DNA of 64,000 nucleotides, from positions 310,001 through 374,000 of the forward strand of contig NZ_LTAW01000005.1 in NCBI RefSeq assembly GCF_001639725.1, read 5' to 3'. Position 1 is the first letter of the stretch, and the number at the start of each line of letters is the position of its first letter. Shown one piece after another: positions 56,173-64,000 of the stretch. The notes below the pieces were generated by a model. The model saw only the letters and a list, made by a program, of their open reading frames with translations, had not been told where the DNA came from and searched no databases. Both the position numbers and the translations under genes were made by a program. The stretch comes from Marinomonas atlantica. GTDB lineage: Bacteria; Pseudomonadota; Gammaproteobacteria; Pseudomonadales; Marinomonadaceae.

Positions 56173-58719
56173 CTAAATAGCTTTTGCAATCAGTTGGGCT
56201 TTTTCATCCAATGTAGCGGGGCGAATTTGATCTCGCTCTTGGACAAAGACAACATTCTCATCTTGAGCATCATGATTGACAAATTGGCGGAAGGTTTTTA
56301 AAGCAGCCTCATCTTCGATTGTTGTTTTCCACTCACATTGGAAAGTGTCGACGACATGATTCATTTGCGTCTCCAACTCGTTACATAATCCTAACGAATC
56401 GCGAATGACAACGTCTTTTAGGTAAGATAACCCCCCTTCAAGGTTTTCCATCCATACAGAAGTGCGCTGTAATCGATCAGCTGTTTTCACATAAAACATA
56501 AGAATTCGATCAATGTATTTTACTAAGGTTGCATCGTCTAAATCCGTTGCAAATAAATCACCGTGACGAGGTTTCATGCCACCATTCCCGCAGACATAGA
56601 GGTTCCACCCTCCTTCCGTTGCGATCACACCAATATCTTTACTTTGCGCTTCAGCACATTCGCGCGTACAACCAGAGACAGCGAACTTAATTTTATGAGG
56701 CGAGCGCAAACCTTTATAACGATTCTCTAAAGCAATCGCCATTGAAAGGCTGTCATTAACCCCATAGCGACACCAAGTACTGCCGACACATGATTTTACT
56801 GTACGTAACGACTTGCCGTAGGCTTGGCCTGTTTCAAAGCCCGCATCGACAAGTTTTTTCCAAATGTCCGGTAATTGGGCCATGGTGGCACCAAATAAGT
56901 CGATGCGTTGGCCCCCCGTCACTTTGGTATATAAATTGTACTCTTTGGCGACCTGCCCAAGTACGATGAGCTTGTCAGCAGTAATTTCGCCACCTGGAAT
57001 TCGAGGAACGATGGAGTAGGTCCCATCCTTCTGCATATTGGCTAGAAAGCGATCATTAGTGTCTTGTAGCGAGATATGCTCTTTTTTCAAAACATAATCG
57101 TTCCACACACTGGCTAGGATCGAACCAATCGCAGGCTTGCAGATCTCACAACCATAGCCTTTTCCATGTTTGCCTAACAATTCAGCAAAACTTTTTATAC
57201 CCTCGACCTTCACCAAATTGAATAGGTCTTGGCGGGTGTAAGCAAAATGCTCACAAATATCTGTGCTGACCTCAACACCCAATGCGAGTAGCTCATGATC
57301 AACACACTTTTTCAAAAGTGCCGCACATCCACCACATCCAGTGCTAGCTTTGGTCGTTTGCTTAATATCGCCAATGCTCATCAATCCTGCAGACACCGCG
57401 TCACTGATGTCTTGCTTGGTGACATTATGACAACTACAGACAGAAGCCGTGGCAGGCAAAGCGTCTATGCCTAGACCAGCAGGTGCACCTTCCATTGCCG
57501 GCAAAATAAGTGATTGAGCCTGCTCAGGCAAATCAATGGCGTTCAAGAAATATTGTAACAACGTGTCATAATAACTGTTGTCACCTACTAGCACTGCACC
57601 GAGTAACTTCTTGCCATCCTCAGATACCACCATTTTACGGTAAGCGTTGTTTAGCTCGTCTTGATACACAAAGACTTTACTGCCTTGAGTAGTGGCATGG
57701 GCATCACCAATCGAGCCAACGTCGCATCCTAAAAGCTTAAGCTTGGTGCTCATATCGGCACCAGTGAAAGACGTAGTTACATCTCCCATTAAATCAGCCA
57801 CAGCTGTTTTGGCCATCGTGTAACCTGGCGCAACTAAGCCAAAAATGCGGTTATTCCATAGCGCACATTCTCCGATCGCGTAGATATCGTTATCACTTGT
57901 TCGGCACTGGTTATTAATCGCAATACCACCACGCTCACCAATTGCCAAGCCAGACTGTGTTGCCAAGGCATCTTGTGGGCGAATACCTGCTGAAAACAGA
58001 ATCAAATCGGTTTCAATATAAGACCCATCTGCAAAGTTCATACGATGATATGCGGTTTCGCCATCGACGATTTCGTTAGTTGCCGTATCTGTATGCACCG
58101 TTACATCTAAAGCTTTGATCATGCTTTTCAGAACGTCGCCACCCTGCTCGTCTAGCTGAACAGGCATCAACCGCGGAGCAAACTCCACAACATGAGTTTT
58201 TAGTCCTAGGCTTTTTAACGCATTTGCGGCCTCCAACCCCAGTAAACCACCTCCGATGACTGTTCCAGTTTTCGCTGTGCGTGCACACTCTCGAATCGAA
58301 TCCAAATCTTCTAGCGTTCGATACACGAACGTATTTTCGCGCTGATGACCTGGAATTGGTGGCACAAAAGGATAAGAGCCGGTGGCAAGGATTAACTTAT
58401 CGTAAGCCACTGTCGAACTATCTTGAAGTAACAATTCTTTGCTGTCGCGATCAATACCTGTCACTAAGCAATCTGTTACGTATTTGACGCTATGCTGGTT
58501 ATAGAGCGAGCCATCCGTCATCGCTAATTCGGCAGCACCTTTGCCAGAAAAGTACTCACTCAAGTGCACGCGATCGTAGGCAAGGTGAGGTTCTGCGCCA
58601 AAAACTGTTATTTGGTAGGACTCATGTCCACCTTGCGCAATGAGTGTTTCAATAAAATGGTGCCCCACCATGCCATTGCCTACCACTACGAGTCGTTGTT
58701 TGTGTGTTGGTGTCGTCAT
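56173..58719 (-). CDS. nirB: NADH-dependent nitrite reductase large subunit
   Basis: An 848-aa cytoplasmic enzyme that reduces nitrite to ammonia. Order: FAD/NAD domain (VVGNGMVGHHFIE, ATGSYPFVPP, TVIGGGLLGLEAA), BFD-like [2Fe-2S] domain (CSCHNVTKQDISDAV and STGCGGCAALLKKC), and the sirohaem sulphite/nitrite reductase domains. The [4Fe-4S] Cys lie in VKSCVGSTWCRYG and VSGCTRECAEAQSKD. It equals nasB of Klebsiella. It follows nasC by 59 bp. Confidence 0.97.
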   Translation of the reverse strand: MTTPTHKQRLVVVGNGMVGHHFIETLIAQGGHESYQITVFGAEPHLAYDRVHLSEYFSGKGAAELAMTDGSLYNQHSVKYVTDCLVTGIDRDSKELLLQDSSTVAYDKLILATGSYPFVPPIPGHQRENTFVYRTLEDLDSIRECARTAKTGTVIGGGLLGLEAANALKSLGLKTHVVEFAPRLMPVQLDEQGGDVLKSMIKALDVTVHTDTATNEIVDGETAYHRMNFADGSYIETDLILFSAGIRPQDALATQSGLAIGERGGIAINNQCRTSDNDIYAIGECALWNNRIFGLVAPGYTMAKTAVADLMGDVTTSFTGADMSTKLKLLGCDVGSIGDAHATTQGSKVFVYQDELNNAYRKMVVSEDGKKLLGAVLVGDNSYYDTLLQYFLNAIDLPEQAQSLILPAMEGAPAGLGIDALPATASVCSCHNVTKQDISDAVSAGLMSIGDIKQTTKASTGCGGCAALLKKCVDHELLALGVEVSTDICEHFAYTRQDLFNLVKVEGIKSFAELLGKHGKGYGCEICKPAIGSILASVWNDYVLKKEHISLQDTNDRFLANMQKDGTYSIVPRIPGGEITADKLIVLGQVAKEYNLYTKVTGGQRIDLFGATMAQLPDIWKKLVDAGFETGQAYGKSLRTVKSCVGSTWCRYGVNDSLSMAIALENRYKGLRSPHKIKFAVSGCTRECAEAQSKDIGVIATEGGWNLYVCGNGGMKPRHGDLFATDLDDATLVKYIDRILMFYVKTADRLQRTSVWMENLEGGLSYLKDVVIRDSLGLCNELETQMNHVVDTFQCEWKTTIEDEAALKTFRQFVNHDAQDENVVFVQERDQIRPATLDEKAQLIAKAI

Positions 58720-58778
58720 TGTCTATTCCTCACGCTAGGTGATGCCAAATCGATGGCGTATTTAATGGCTCTGTTTAA

Positions 58779-60008
58779 CTAGGCAACGTTTTGGCAGCAA
58801 TATGCTTCACCAAATATCAACGTATCCAGTATGTCTGAGACATTTGTTTTATTTTGCATAAGCTGGAAATACCAGCTTCCATCGGCCACATTGCCGTAAA
58901 GAATTGCGCCTACTAGCTGGTCGCCGTTGACCAGAAGCTTGCGATAATGATGGGTGGCGATGTCGGTGTAGCAAAGACACACATCGTCCTCATCTGGCTC
59001 GATTTTTCCTACTGAAAATAGGTTTATGCCAGACACTTTTAGTTTGGTCGGTACGGCTTCAATTTCAAACACGGATGGTTGTTCGTTGAGCGTTTGTAGT
59101 AGTACCTTAATTTGATTCCAGATTGGCGCCACAAGGCCGAAGGTATGTGAGTCAAATTCACAGCATTCCCCTAATGCAAAGATATCAGGGTGTGATGTGC
59201 GCATTTGTGCATCAACCACGATAGCTCTATTCACGTTTATGCCTGAGCGCTCAGCTAAAGCTACTTCAGGGGTAATGCCGGTCGCCATAACCACGAGTTG
59301 AGTGGGCTGAGTATGGCCATTACACTCAACAGCAACAACGTGCCCTGCTGTCTCTTGCTGTAAACGCTCTGGTGTTTGGCCTAAATGAAATACAATGCCA
59401 TATTGCTCGAGTGTAGATTGCAGCAATTTCGCAGCATTATTATCTAATTGACGATTCAGTAACCACTTAGAGCGATGGTAAACGGACACGGGGTGGCCTT
59501 TTTTTGCTAACCCCACAGCGGCTTCTAGCCCGAGTAAACCACCACCAATCACACTCACATGATCCTTGTTATCTAAATTGGACAATATTTCGGTATCTCG
59601 CCAATTACGAAACCCCATAACATTGGGAGCTAAACTCCCCTCAATTGTTAACTGGCTGGCTCTAGAGCCCGTTGCAAATACCAATTTGTCATAGGCAATT
59701 TGACGACCGCTTTTAAGTAGGACCTGTTTGTTGCTGATATCTACCGCTTCGGCAGGGTCACCAGCGATGATATGCATACCGGATTGACTCATTTTCAATA
59801 TGTCAACCAAAAGCATATCGTTTTCTGTAATGTCTTTGGCCAATAACGCAGACAGCATAATGCGGTTGTAACCCACTTGTGACTCTTCGCTAATCAAGGT
59901 GATGTGGTAGTTCAACTCAGAAGCCATTGCGTCTTGAGCAAGCTTACTTCCAGCCATACCGCCACCAACTATGACTAAGCGAGCGCATGCTTTGCTTTGA
60001 TTAGCCAT
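58779..60008 (-). CDS. nasC: FAD-dependent NAD(P)H electron-transfer subunit of nitrate reductase (NasC-like)
   Basis: A 409-aa pyridine nucleotide-disulphide oxidoreductase: LVIVGGGMAGSKLAQDA (FAD), FATGSRASQL, SVIGGGLLGLEAAVGLA (NAD) and ATGITPEVALAERSG. Its gene order with the ABC transporter and nirB matches nasC in nasFEDCBA, the subunit that passes electrons from NADH to NasA. It lacks the C-terminal [2Fe-2S] of Klebsiella NasC. ATG 60008 overlaps the nrtD end by 8 bp; the frame extends to 60029. Confidence 0.8.
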   Translation of the reverse strand: MANQSKACARLVIVGGGMAGSKLAQDAMASELNYHITLISEESQVGYNRIMLSALLAKDITENDMLLVDILKMSQSGMHIIAGDPAEAVDISNKQVLLKSGRQIAYDKLVFATGSRASQLTIEGSLAPNVMGFRNWRDTEILSNLDNKDHVSVIGGGLLGLEAAVGLAKKGHPVSVYHRSKWLLNRQLDNNAAKLLQSTLEQYGIVFHLGQTPERLQQETAGHVVAVECNGHTQPTQLVVMATGITPEVALAERSGINVNRAIVVDAQMRTSHPDIFALGECCEFDSHTFGLVAPIWNQIKVLLQTLNEQPSVFEIEAVPTKLKVSGINLFSVGKIEPDEDDVCLCYTDIATHHYRKLLVNGDQLVGAILYGNVADGSWYFQLMQNKTNVSDILDTLIFGEAYCCQNVA

Positions 60009-60846
60009 TGACGACTTTGCCTTTATCATTATTTTGTGTGCTTTTAGACGGACTTATTGGCTCAACCTTACGCTGCTTCTCATATAGGAACGTCAGCACT
60101 TGGGCGCGATAATCGACATATTTAGGATCGTTTGCCAAAGATAAACGATCTCTTGGTCGCTCTAGATCAACATGCAGCACTTCGCCCACTGTTGCTGCTG
60201 GGCCGTTGGTCATCATGACAATCCGATCAGACAATAAAACGGCTTCGTCCACATCATGAGTAATCATAATCACAGTGTTATTTAGGTCTTTTTGAATCTC
60301 CATAAGAGAGTCTTGTAAATGGGCACGTGTAAGAGCGTCCAATGCACCAAATGGCTCATCCATCAGTAACACACTTGGCTCCATCGCCAAGGCACGAGCA
60401 ATACCAACTCGTTGCTTCATACCCCCAGATATTTCATCTGGGCGTTTATCCGCTGCATGGGTCATATGAACCAATTCCAAGTTATGCATGATCCATTCAT
60501 GCATTTCTTTTTTGGTTTTAGTTTTACGAAAGACCTGCTTTACTGCCAACTCAACATTTTCGTAAGAAGTTAGCCATGGTAATAAGGAATGGTTTTGAAA
60601 GACCACGGCACGCTCCGGCCCAGGCCCACGAACCTCACGGCCATCTAACAAGACACCCCCTTCGGTCGCATCATAGAGTCCCGCAACAATATTCAAAACC
60701 GTTGATTTACCGCAGCCGGAATGCCCAATCAAAGAGACAAATTCGCCTTTTTCTATTTTGAGGTTTACACCGTCTAGTGCTTTAAAGGGCCCTTTGGGCG
60801 TTGGAAATTCGATGGATACTTGACTGATGTCTAAATGTGTCGCCAT
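60001..60846 (-). CDS. nrtD: Nitrate ABC transporter ATPase
   Basis: A 281-aa ABC ATPase of the nitrate/taurine/sulphonate class. Walker A is GHSGCGKST, the signature is ISGGMKQRVGIARAL and Walker B is VLLMDEPFGALDA, with MITHDVDEAV after it. It lacks the extra solute-binding domain of cyanobacterial NrtC, and so equals NrtD/NasD. It drives nitrate uptake with NrtA and NrtB. Confidence 0.9.
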   Translation of the reverse strand: MATHLDISQVSIEFPTPKGPFKALDGVNLKIEKGEFVSLIGHSGCGKSTVLNIVAGLYDATEGGVLLDGREVRGPGPERAVVFQNHSLLPWLTSYENVELAVKQVFRKTKTKKEMHEWIMHNLELVHMTHAADKRPDEISGGMKQRVGIARALAMEPSVLLMDEPFGALDALTRAHLQDSLMEIQKDLNNTVIMITHDVDEAVLLSDRIVMMTNGPAATVGEVLHVDLERPRDRLSLANDPKYVDYRAQVLTFLYEKQRKVEPISPSKSTQNNDKGKVVNG

Positions 60847-60873
60847 GATGTTCTCCTTATCAATATTAACTGC

Positions 60874-61845
60874 TTAACGAAGCACCTGAGTTTTGTCCCA
60901 TGAGACATAACGCTGAATGGTTAACATGGCTCTATCTAACAAGAAGCCTATGAAGCCGATCGTTAATACAGCCACCATAATGCGACCTAACGAGTTAGAA
61001 CTGCCGTTTTGGAACTCATCCCAAACAAACTTGCCAAGACCAGGGTTTTGCGCCAACATTTCTGCAGCAATTAACACCATCCATGCTATGCCTAATGACA
61101 AACGTAAGCCGGTAAACATCAAAGGAATAGCAGAAGGAATCACGATTTTGATCACATGTGTCATCCAGCCGAGGCGCAATACTTTAGACACGTTAAGTAA
61201 GTCCTTCTCCACCGCGGCAACACCTACTGCCGTATTGATAAGTGTCGGCCACATGCAACACAGCGTCACGGTAAACATTGAGGTCAAAAATGATTTTGAA
61301 AACATCGGATCGTCTGATACATACGAAGCACTCACTACCATAGTGACCAAAGGAAGCCATGCCAGCGGTGATACCGGTTTAAATATCTGAATAACAGGAT
61401 TTAACGCACTGTAGACTGAACTGTTTAAGCCAATCAAAATACCGACAGGGATCGCGATCAGGGTTGCTAAGCCAAAGCCCGCCAAAACGGTATATAGGCT
61501 GGTAAAAATCTGATCAAAAAAGGTTGGTTTACCCGTATAACTACGAATCTTGCCCACGTAGTTAGGGTCTTTAGCCTGTCTTGCTTCAATACGCTGTTCT
61601 TGACGTTCATAAAAAGCGGACTCTTTCGTACGTTCTCGGTGATGATCATCGACTAAACTGTTCCATTGTTCGTATACCACCACAGGGCCTGGGAAAGTAC
61701 CCAGCGATGTATTAACCCGACTTGCCCCTATTTGCCAAAGCATCAAGAAAACAAGAATACCAATGACAGGGAATAGCGCTTTTTTAATGGATATATCAGA
61801 TATCCAGTCCTTTATAGAAGCTTTTGAGACGCTCGATAAGGTCAT
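60874..61845 (-). CDS. nrtB: Nitrate ABC transporter permease
   Basis: A 323-aa permease of the NtrB/SsuC class. A first helix (PVIGILVFLMLWQIG, about residues 25-42) is followed by a charged loop of about 60 residues and then five helices with the EAA-like loop AAVEKDLLNVSKVLRLG. The long charged loop after the first helix is usual in nitrate permeases. It lies between nrtA and nrtD. Confidence 0.9.
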   Translation of the reverse strand: MTLSSVSKASIKDWISDISIKKALFPVIGILVFLMLWQIGASRVNTSLGTFPGPVVVYEQWNSLVDDHHRERTKESAFYERQEQRIEARQAKDPNYVGKIRSYTGKPTFFDQIFTSLYTVLAGFGLATLIAIPVGILIGLNSSVYSALNPVIQIFKPVSPLAWLPLVTMVVSASYVSDDPMFSKSFLTSMFTVTLCCMWPTLINTAVGVAAVEKDLLNVSKVLRLGWMTHVIKIVIPSAIPLMFTGLRLSLGIAWMVLIAAEMLAQNPGLGKFVWDEFQNGSSNSLGRIMVAVLTIGFIGFLLDRAMLTIQRYVSWDKTQVLR

Positions 61846-61873
61846 GTTGTTCTCACTATGTTATTGGACGTTT

Positions 61874-61901
61874 GCCGTGGCTCAATGCTCTGAGCCACGG
61901 C
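61874..61901. repeat. Stem-loop between nrtA and nrtB
   Basis: A perfect 11-bp stem (61874-61884 with 61891-61901) and a six-base loop lie in the 65-bp gap. No T run follows on the minus strand, so it is probably a stabilising 3' structure for the nrtA message, not a terminator. Confidence 0.72.
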
Positions 61902-61910
61902 GTCGAATAG

Positions 61911-63317
61911 TTAGATTTGCTCATCACCTTTTAGACCAATGGCAAATTTTTTCAGGTATTCATTCGGTTGCTTACCGTCATAAACCTTGCCATCAATAAA
62001 GCCTTCTTGAGGTGGTTTAAAGCCATCTTCAGTTTCAAAATCAGGGAATTCAGAAGCCATCATGAGACCATCTTCAATAAGAGAATTAGCGGCTTGTGCA
62101 TAGATGTCTGGACGGTAGACGTCCTTCGCTGTTTCCATATACCACTCATCCGATTTGCCTTCTGCAATTTGCCCCCAACGGCGCATTTGCGTTAGATACC
62201 AGATGGCATCGCTGTAATAAGGGTAAGTAGCGTTATGACGGAAGAATACGTTGAAATCTGGGATGTCTCGTTTATCGCCTTTTTCATACTCAAATGTCCC
62301 CGTCATACTGTTAGCGATCACATCATAATCGGCACCTACGTATTCACTTCGGGATAGAATTTCGACGGCTTCAGGTCGGTTAGCATTGTTGTTTTCATCT
62401 AACCATTTCGCAGCACGAATCATGGCTTTAACAACACGAATATGCGTAATCGGATTTTCTTCAGCCCAATCCCCACTTACGCCAAATACTTTTTCGGGGT
62501 TGTTACGCCATATCTCATAGTCTGTAATTACTGGTACACCAATGCCCTTGAAAACTGCCTGTTGGTTCCAAGGCTCACCTACGCAGTAGCCCGAAATAGT
62601 GCCTGCCTCCATCGTCGCTGGCATTTGTGGTGGCGGGGTCACAGATAAATACGCATCTGCATTTATTTGACCACTTGTGTCCCCTTTAGCAGGTGCATAA
62701 AACCCTGGGCTAATACCACCTGCCGCAAGCCAATAACGTAGTTCGTAATTGTGTGTGGATACTGGGAAAACCATGCCCATATTGAAAGGCTTGCCTTGTG
62801 ACTTATACTTCTCAATCACAGGTTTAAGAGCACTAGCACTGATTGGGTGGATCGGTTTACCTTGTGCGTCATGTGAAATGTTTTTCTTCATATCAGCCCA
62901 GACATCATTTGAAACCGTGATGCCGTTGCCGTTTAAATCCATGCTGAATGCCGTAATGATATGGGCTTGAGTACCGTAGCCGATGGTCGCTCCTAACGGC
63001 TGGCCTGCCAGCATATGAGCGCCATCAAGCTGTCCATCGATGACTCGATCTAATAGCACCTTCCAATTGGCTTGCGCTTCAAGAGTGACGTACAAACCTT
63101 CATCTTCGAAGTAGCCTTTTTCATAAGCGATGGCTAACGGCGCCATATCCGTTAGTTTGATAAAACCAAATTTGAGCTCTTCTTTCTCTGCGTAACCAAG
63201 CTCTGCATGTGCTGCACCAGCGAGTAACCCCGCGCTAGCGATGACAGCAAACGTTAACTTTGTTGCTGCACGATTATTAGGTATAGGCAATATGGCTTTT
63301 AAAGCGTTAAACGTCAT
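61911..63317 (-). CDS. nrtA: Nitrate ABC transporter substrate-binding protein
   Basis: A 468-aa periplasmic nitrate-binding protein of the NrtA/CmpA family. The Sec signal peptide ends near residue 38 ([11 protein letters not shown]); no lipobox Cys is present, so it is soluble. Typical segments are [22 protein letters not shown] and [17 protein letters not shown], then [13 protein letters not shown]. The frame opens at 63368 but ATG 63317 has GGAG six bases upstream. It is the first gene of the operon, behind an ANTAR-type leader. Confidence 0.94.
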   Translation of the reverse strand: MTFNALKAILPIPNNRAATKLTFAVIASAGLLAGAAHAELGYAEKEELKFGFIKLTDMAPLAIAYEKGYFEDEGLYVTLEAQANWKVLLDRVIDGQLDGAHMLAGQPLGATIGYGTQAHIITAFSMDLNGNGITVSNDVWADMKKNISHDAQGKPIHPISASALKPVIEKYKSQGKPFNMGMVFPVSTHNYELRYWLAAGGISPGFYAPAKGDTSGQINADAYLSVTPPPQMPATMEAGTISGYCVGEPWNQQAVFKGIGVPVITDYEIWRNNPEKVFGVSGDWAEENPITHIRVVKAMIRAAKWLDENNNANRPEAVEILSRSEYVGADYDVIANSMTGTFEYEKGDKRDIPDFNVFFRHNATYPYYSDAIWYLTQMRRWGQIAEGKSDEWYMETAKDVYRPDIYAQAANSLIEDGLMMASEFPDFETEDGFKPPQEGFIDGKVYDGKQPNEYLKKFAIGLKGDEQI

Positions 63318-63345
63318 GAAAAACTCCACTTGGTTTTTTAGAAAC

Positions 63346-63395
63346 AAAAAAAAGGCGCGTGTGAACACAATACATTGTGATCACAGGCACCTTTG
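63346..63395 (-). terminator. Intrinsic terminator/attenuator of the nrtA leader
   Basis: Read on the minus strand: an imperfect long stem (AAAGGTGCCTGTGA with TCACACGCGCCTTT as outer arms, CACAAT with ATTGTG inside) is followed by eight T (63353-63346 region). It ends about 30 bases before the nrtA start and must be overcome for expression. Confidence 0.85.
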
Positions 63396-63397
63396 CC
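63386..63397 (-). promoter_or_regulatory. GGC-AAAGGT-GCC element overlapping the nrtA leader terminator
   Basis: GGC and GCC flank a hexaloop AAAGGT with A1 and G4. Its 3' half is part of the 5' arm of the terminator. It is similar to the element at 55603-55614 in the nasA leader. Confidence 0.4.
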
Positions 63398-63461
63398 AGT
63401 CATTAATGGTTCACCATTGAATACTAATGACTTGAGCGATCTTCCCAACAGTGGGAGTCGC
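63398..63461 (-). ncRNA. ANTAR-type two-hairpin antitermination leader of the nrt–nir operon
   Basis: The nascent leader of nrtA (minus strand) holds two hairpins three bases apart. P1 (63461-63436) has outer GCGA/UCGC and inner CCC/GGG stems with hexaloop ACUGUU (63452-63447). P2 (63432-63398) has an 8-10-bp lower stem (AGUCAUUA with UAAUGACU) and a three-pair upper stem UUC/GAA with hexaloop AAUGGU (63418-63413). Both loops have A1 and G4, the residues known to be recognised by ANTAR proteins (NasR, NasT, EutV). An intrinsic terminator follows at once. Confidence 0.8.
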
Positions 63462-63486
63462 CGAAATGTTATTTACATATTTTAAT

Positions 63487-63504
63487 AAGCACGTAGTGTG
63501 CCAA
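63487..63504 (-). promoter_or_regulatory. Sigma-54 promoter of the nrt–nir operon
   Basis: TTGGCACACTACGTGCTT on the minus strand is close to the -24/-12 consensus TTGGCAC-N5-TTGCW, with GG-N10-GC. The start would be near 63476, 15 bases before the P1 hairpin. A TGCACC half-site lies about 105 bp upstream (63608-63613). Confidence 0.85.
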
Positions 63505-63613
63505 AAATAAAAAGCTTAATTTTTTCAGTTATATAAGATATTTCAATCAGTTTAAGGCCTCGGTTAATCCTTATTGCGCCCTCTAACGATGCATTCCTTA
63601 TGTAATATGCACC

Positions 63614-64000
63614 CTATTGATTCGACAATATTTGTGATATTCGCAAAACTTTACTAGACGCCACATCATCCAACCAAGTTTGTTGTTGCTCATCACTGAG
63701 TTTCCAATTTGAAGCAATTTCTGGTGCTTGCTCAAAGATTTTGCAATAAAGGTCTTGGCGGTAAACCTGCTCTGCCACATCGTTAAGAGCAGGTACATAA
63801 GCGAGTTGCTGCCAGCGATACATTTTTGCCATGATCCATAAAGCGTAACTAGGTTTTGGAAGGTTGACATCTTGCCCTGAAAAACACTGATTAATTTGGC
63901 CAGATAGAGAATACTGGCCTGCCTTAAAAGTACTTGTTAACTGCTCTTCTGGACAATTAAGGTAGTCTGGGTGACTCAATATATGCAGTAGCTCTGGTTG
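63614..64000 (-). CDS. nasS: NasS-like nitrate sensor, C-terminal part (5' end outside window)
   Basis: 128 residues are visible and the frame is open to the window edge. The segment ILSHPDYLNCPEEQLTSTF, then ALWIMAKMYRWQQL and EQVYRQDLYCKIFEQA, matches the C-terminal third of NrtA/NasS proteins. As it precedes an operon with an ANTAR leader, NasS (cytoplasmic, holds NasT inactive until nitrate binds) is more likely than a second transporter protein. A nasT gene would be expected upstream, as in the nasT–nasS order of Paracoccus. No signal peptide can be checked. Confidence 0.72.
   Translation of the reverse strand, partial: QPELLHILSHPDYLNCPEEQLTSTFKAGQYSLSGQINQCFSGQDVNLPKPSYALWIMAKMYRWQQLAYVPALNDVAEQVYRQDLYCKIFEQAPEIASNWKLSDEQQQTWLDDVASSKVLRISQILSNQ

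Noticed and set aside
60917-61390. 157-codon open frame on the plus strand
   Set aside because: It is antisense to nrtB and explained by the hydrophobic codon pattern of that gene.

Overview
The window looks like chromosome from a marine gammaproteobacterium of the Oceanospirillales type; Marinomonas or a close relative is my best guess. The reasons are moderate GC, gammaproteobacterial forms of DeaD, AcnB, PrmB and YjjX/YjjG, a Pseudomonas-like topA–DUF6586–small protein–lexA block, and a complete nitrate assimilation locus. The genus is inferred from gene content, not from a search. I see no rRNA, tRNA, CRISPR array, insertion sequence or prophage. The sequence is densely coding, with long same-strand runs and many stop/start overlaps.

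0–10 kb: the 3' part of a hybrid sensor kinase and an HD-GYP response regulator (probable c-di-GMP signalling pair), a YchJ-type SEC-C protein, exonuclease I (sbcB), an AI-2E family membrane protein, the DEAD-box helicase deaD and dihydroorotase pyrC. 10–15 kb: a copper-handling island with a small secreted Cys-cluster protein, a DUF411 protein, an AEC permease, a MerR-type regulator translationally overlapped with the P-type ATPase copA, a 26-residue membrane microprotein and an HMA-like small protein. 15–18 kb: sotB-like efflux pump, a CLCA_X/LPD1 metallopeptidase-like orphan, a DUF1127 protein and a 710-bp gene-free stretch containing dyads.

18–32 kb: a long minus-strand run: dinG, rhlB, selO, gpsA, a DUF4389 protein, sixA, a hydrolase, a DUF4892 protein, a patatin, a KfrA-like coiled-coil protein, prmB, aroC, yjjX and yjjG. 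32–37 kb: lexA (two SOS boxes, shared with divergent dinG), two small conserved genes, topA and two membrane-anchored unknowns. 37–49 kb: a universal stress protein, cysS/glnS, azlCD with a MarR–GNAT fusion regulator, queC/queE, ppiB, lpxH, an unknown gene with paired palindromes upstream, miaE, and a pseudokinase–TM–SUMF1 fusion. acnB follows.

52–64 kb: a nitrate assimilation locus in the order nrtA–nrtB–nrtD–nasC–nirB–nirD–nasA–ybiB, matching the nasFEDCBA order of Klebsiella. Upstream of it is the C-terminal end of a NasS-like nitrate sensor. Two sigma-54 promoters (GG-N10-GC) precede two transcribed leaders, each ending in an intrinsic terminator. The nrtA leader carries two hairpins with A1/G4 hexaloops, the known binding signature of ANTAR antiterminators such as NasT/NasR. 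Both leaders also carry a small GGC-ANNGNN-GCC element overlapping the 5' arm of the terminator. I read the locus as nitrogen-controlled at initiation (NtrC/sigma-54) and nitrate-controlled at elongation (NasS–NasT antitermination). This is the most informative regulatory system in the window.
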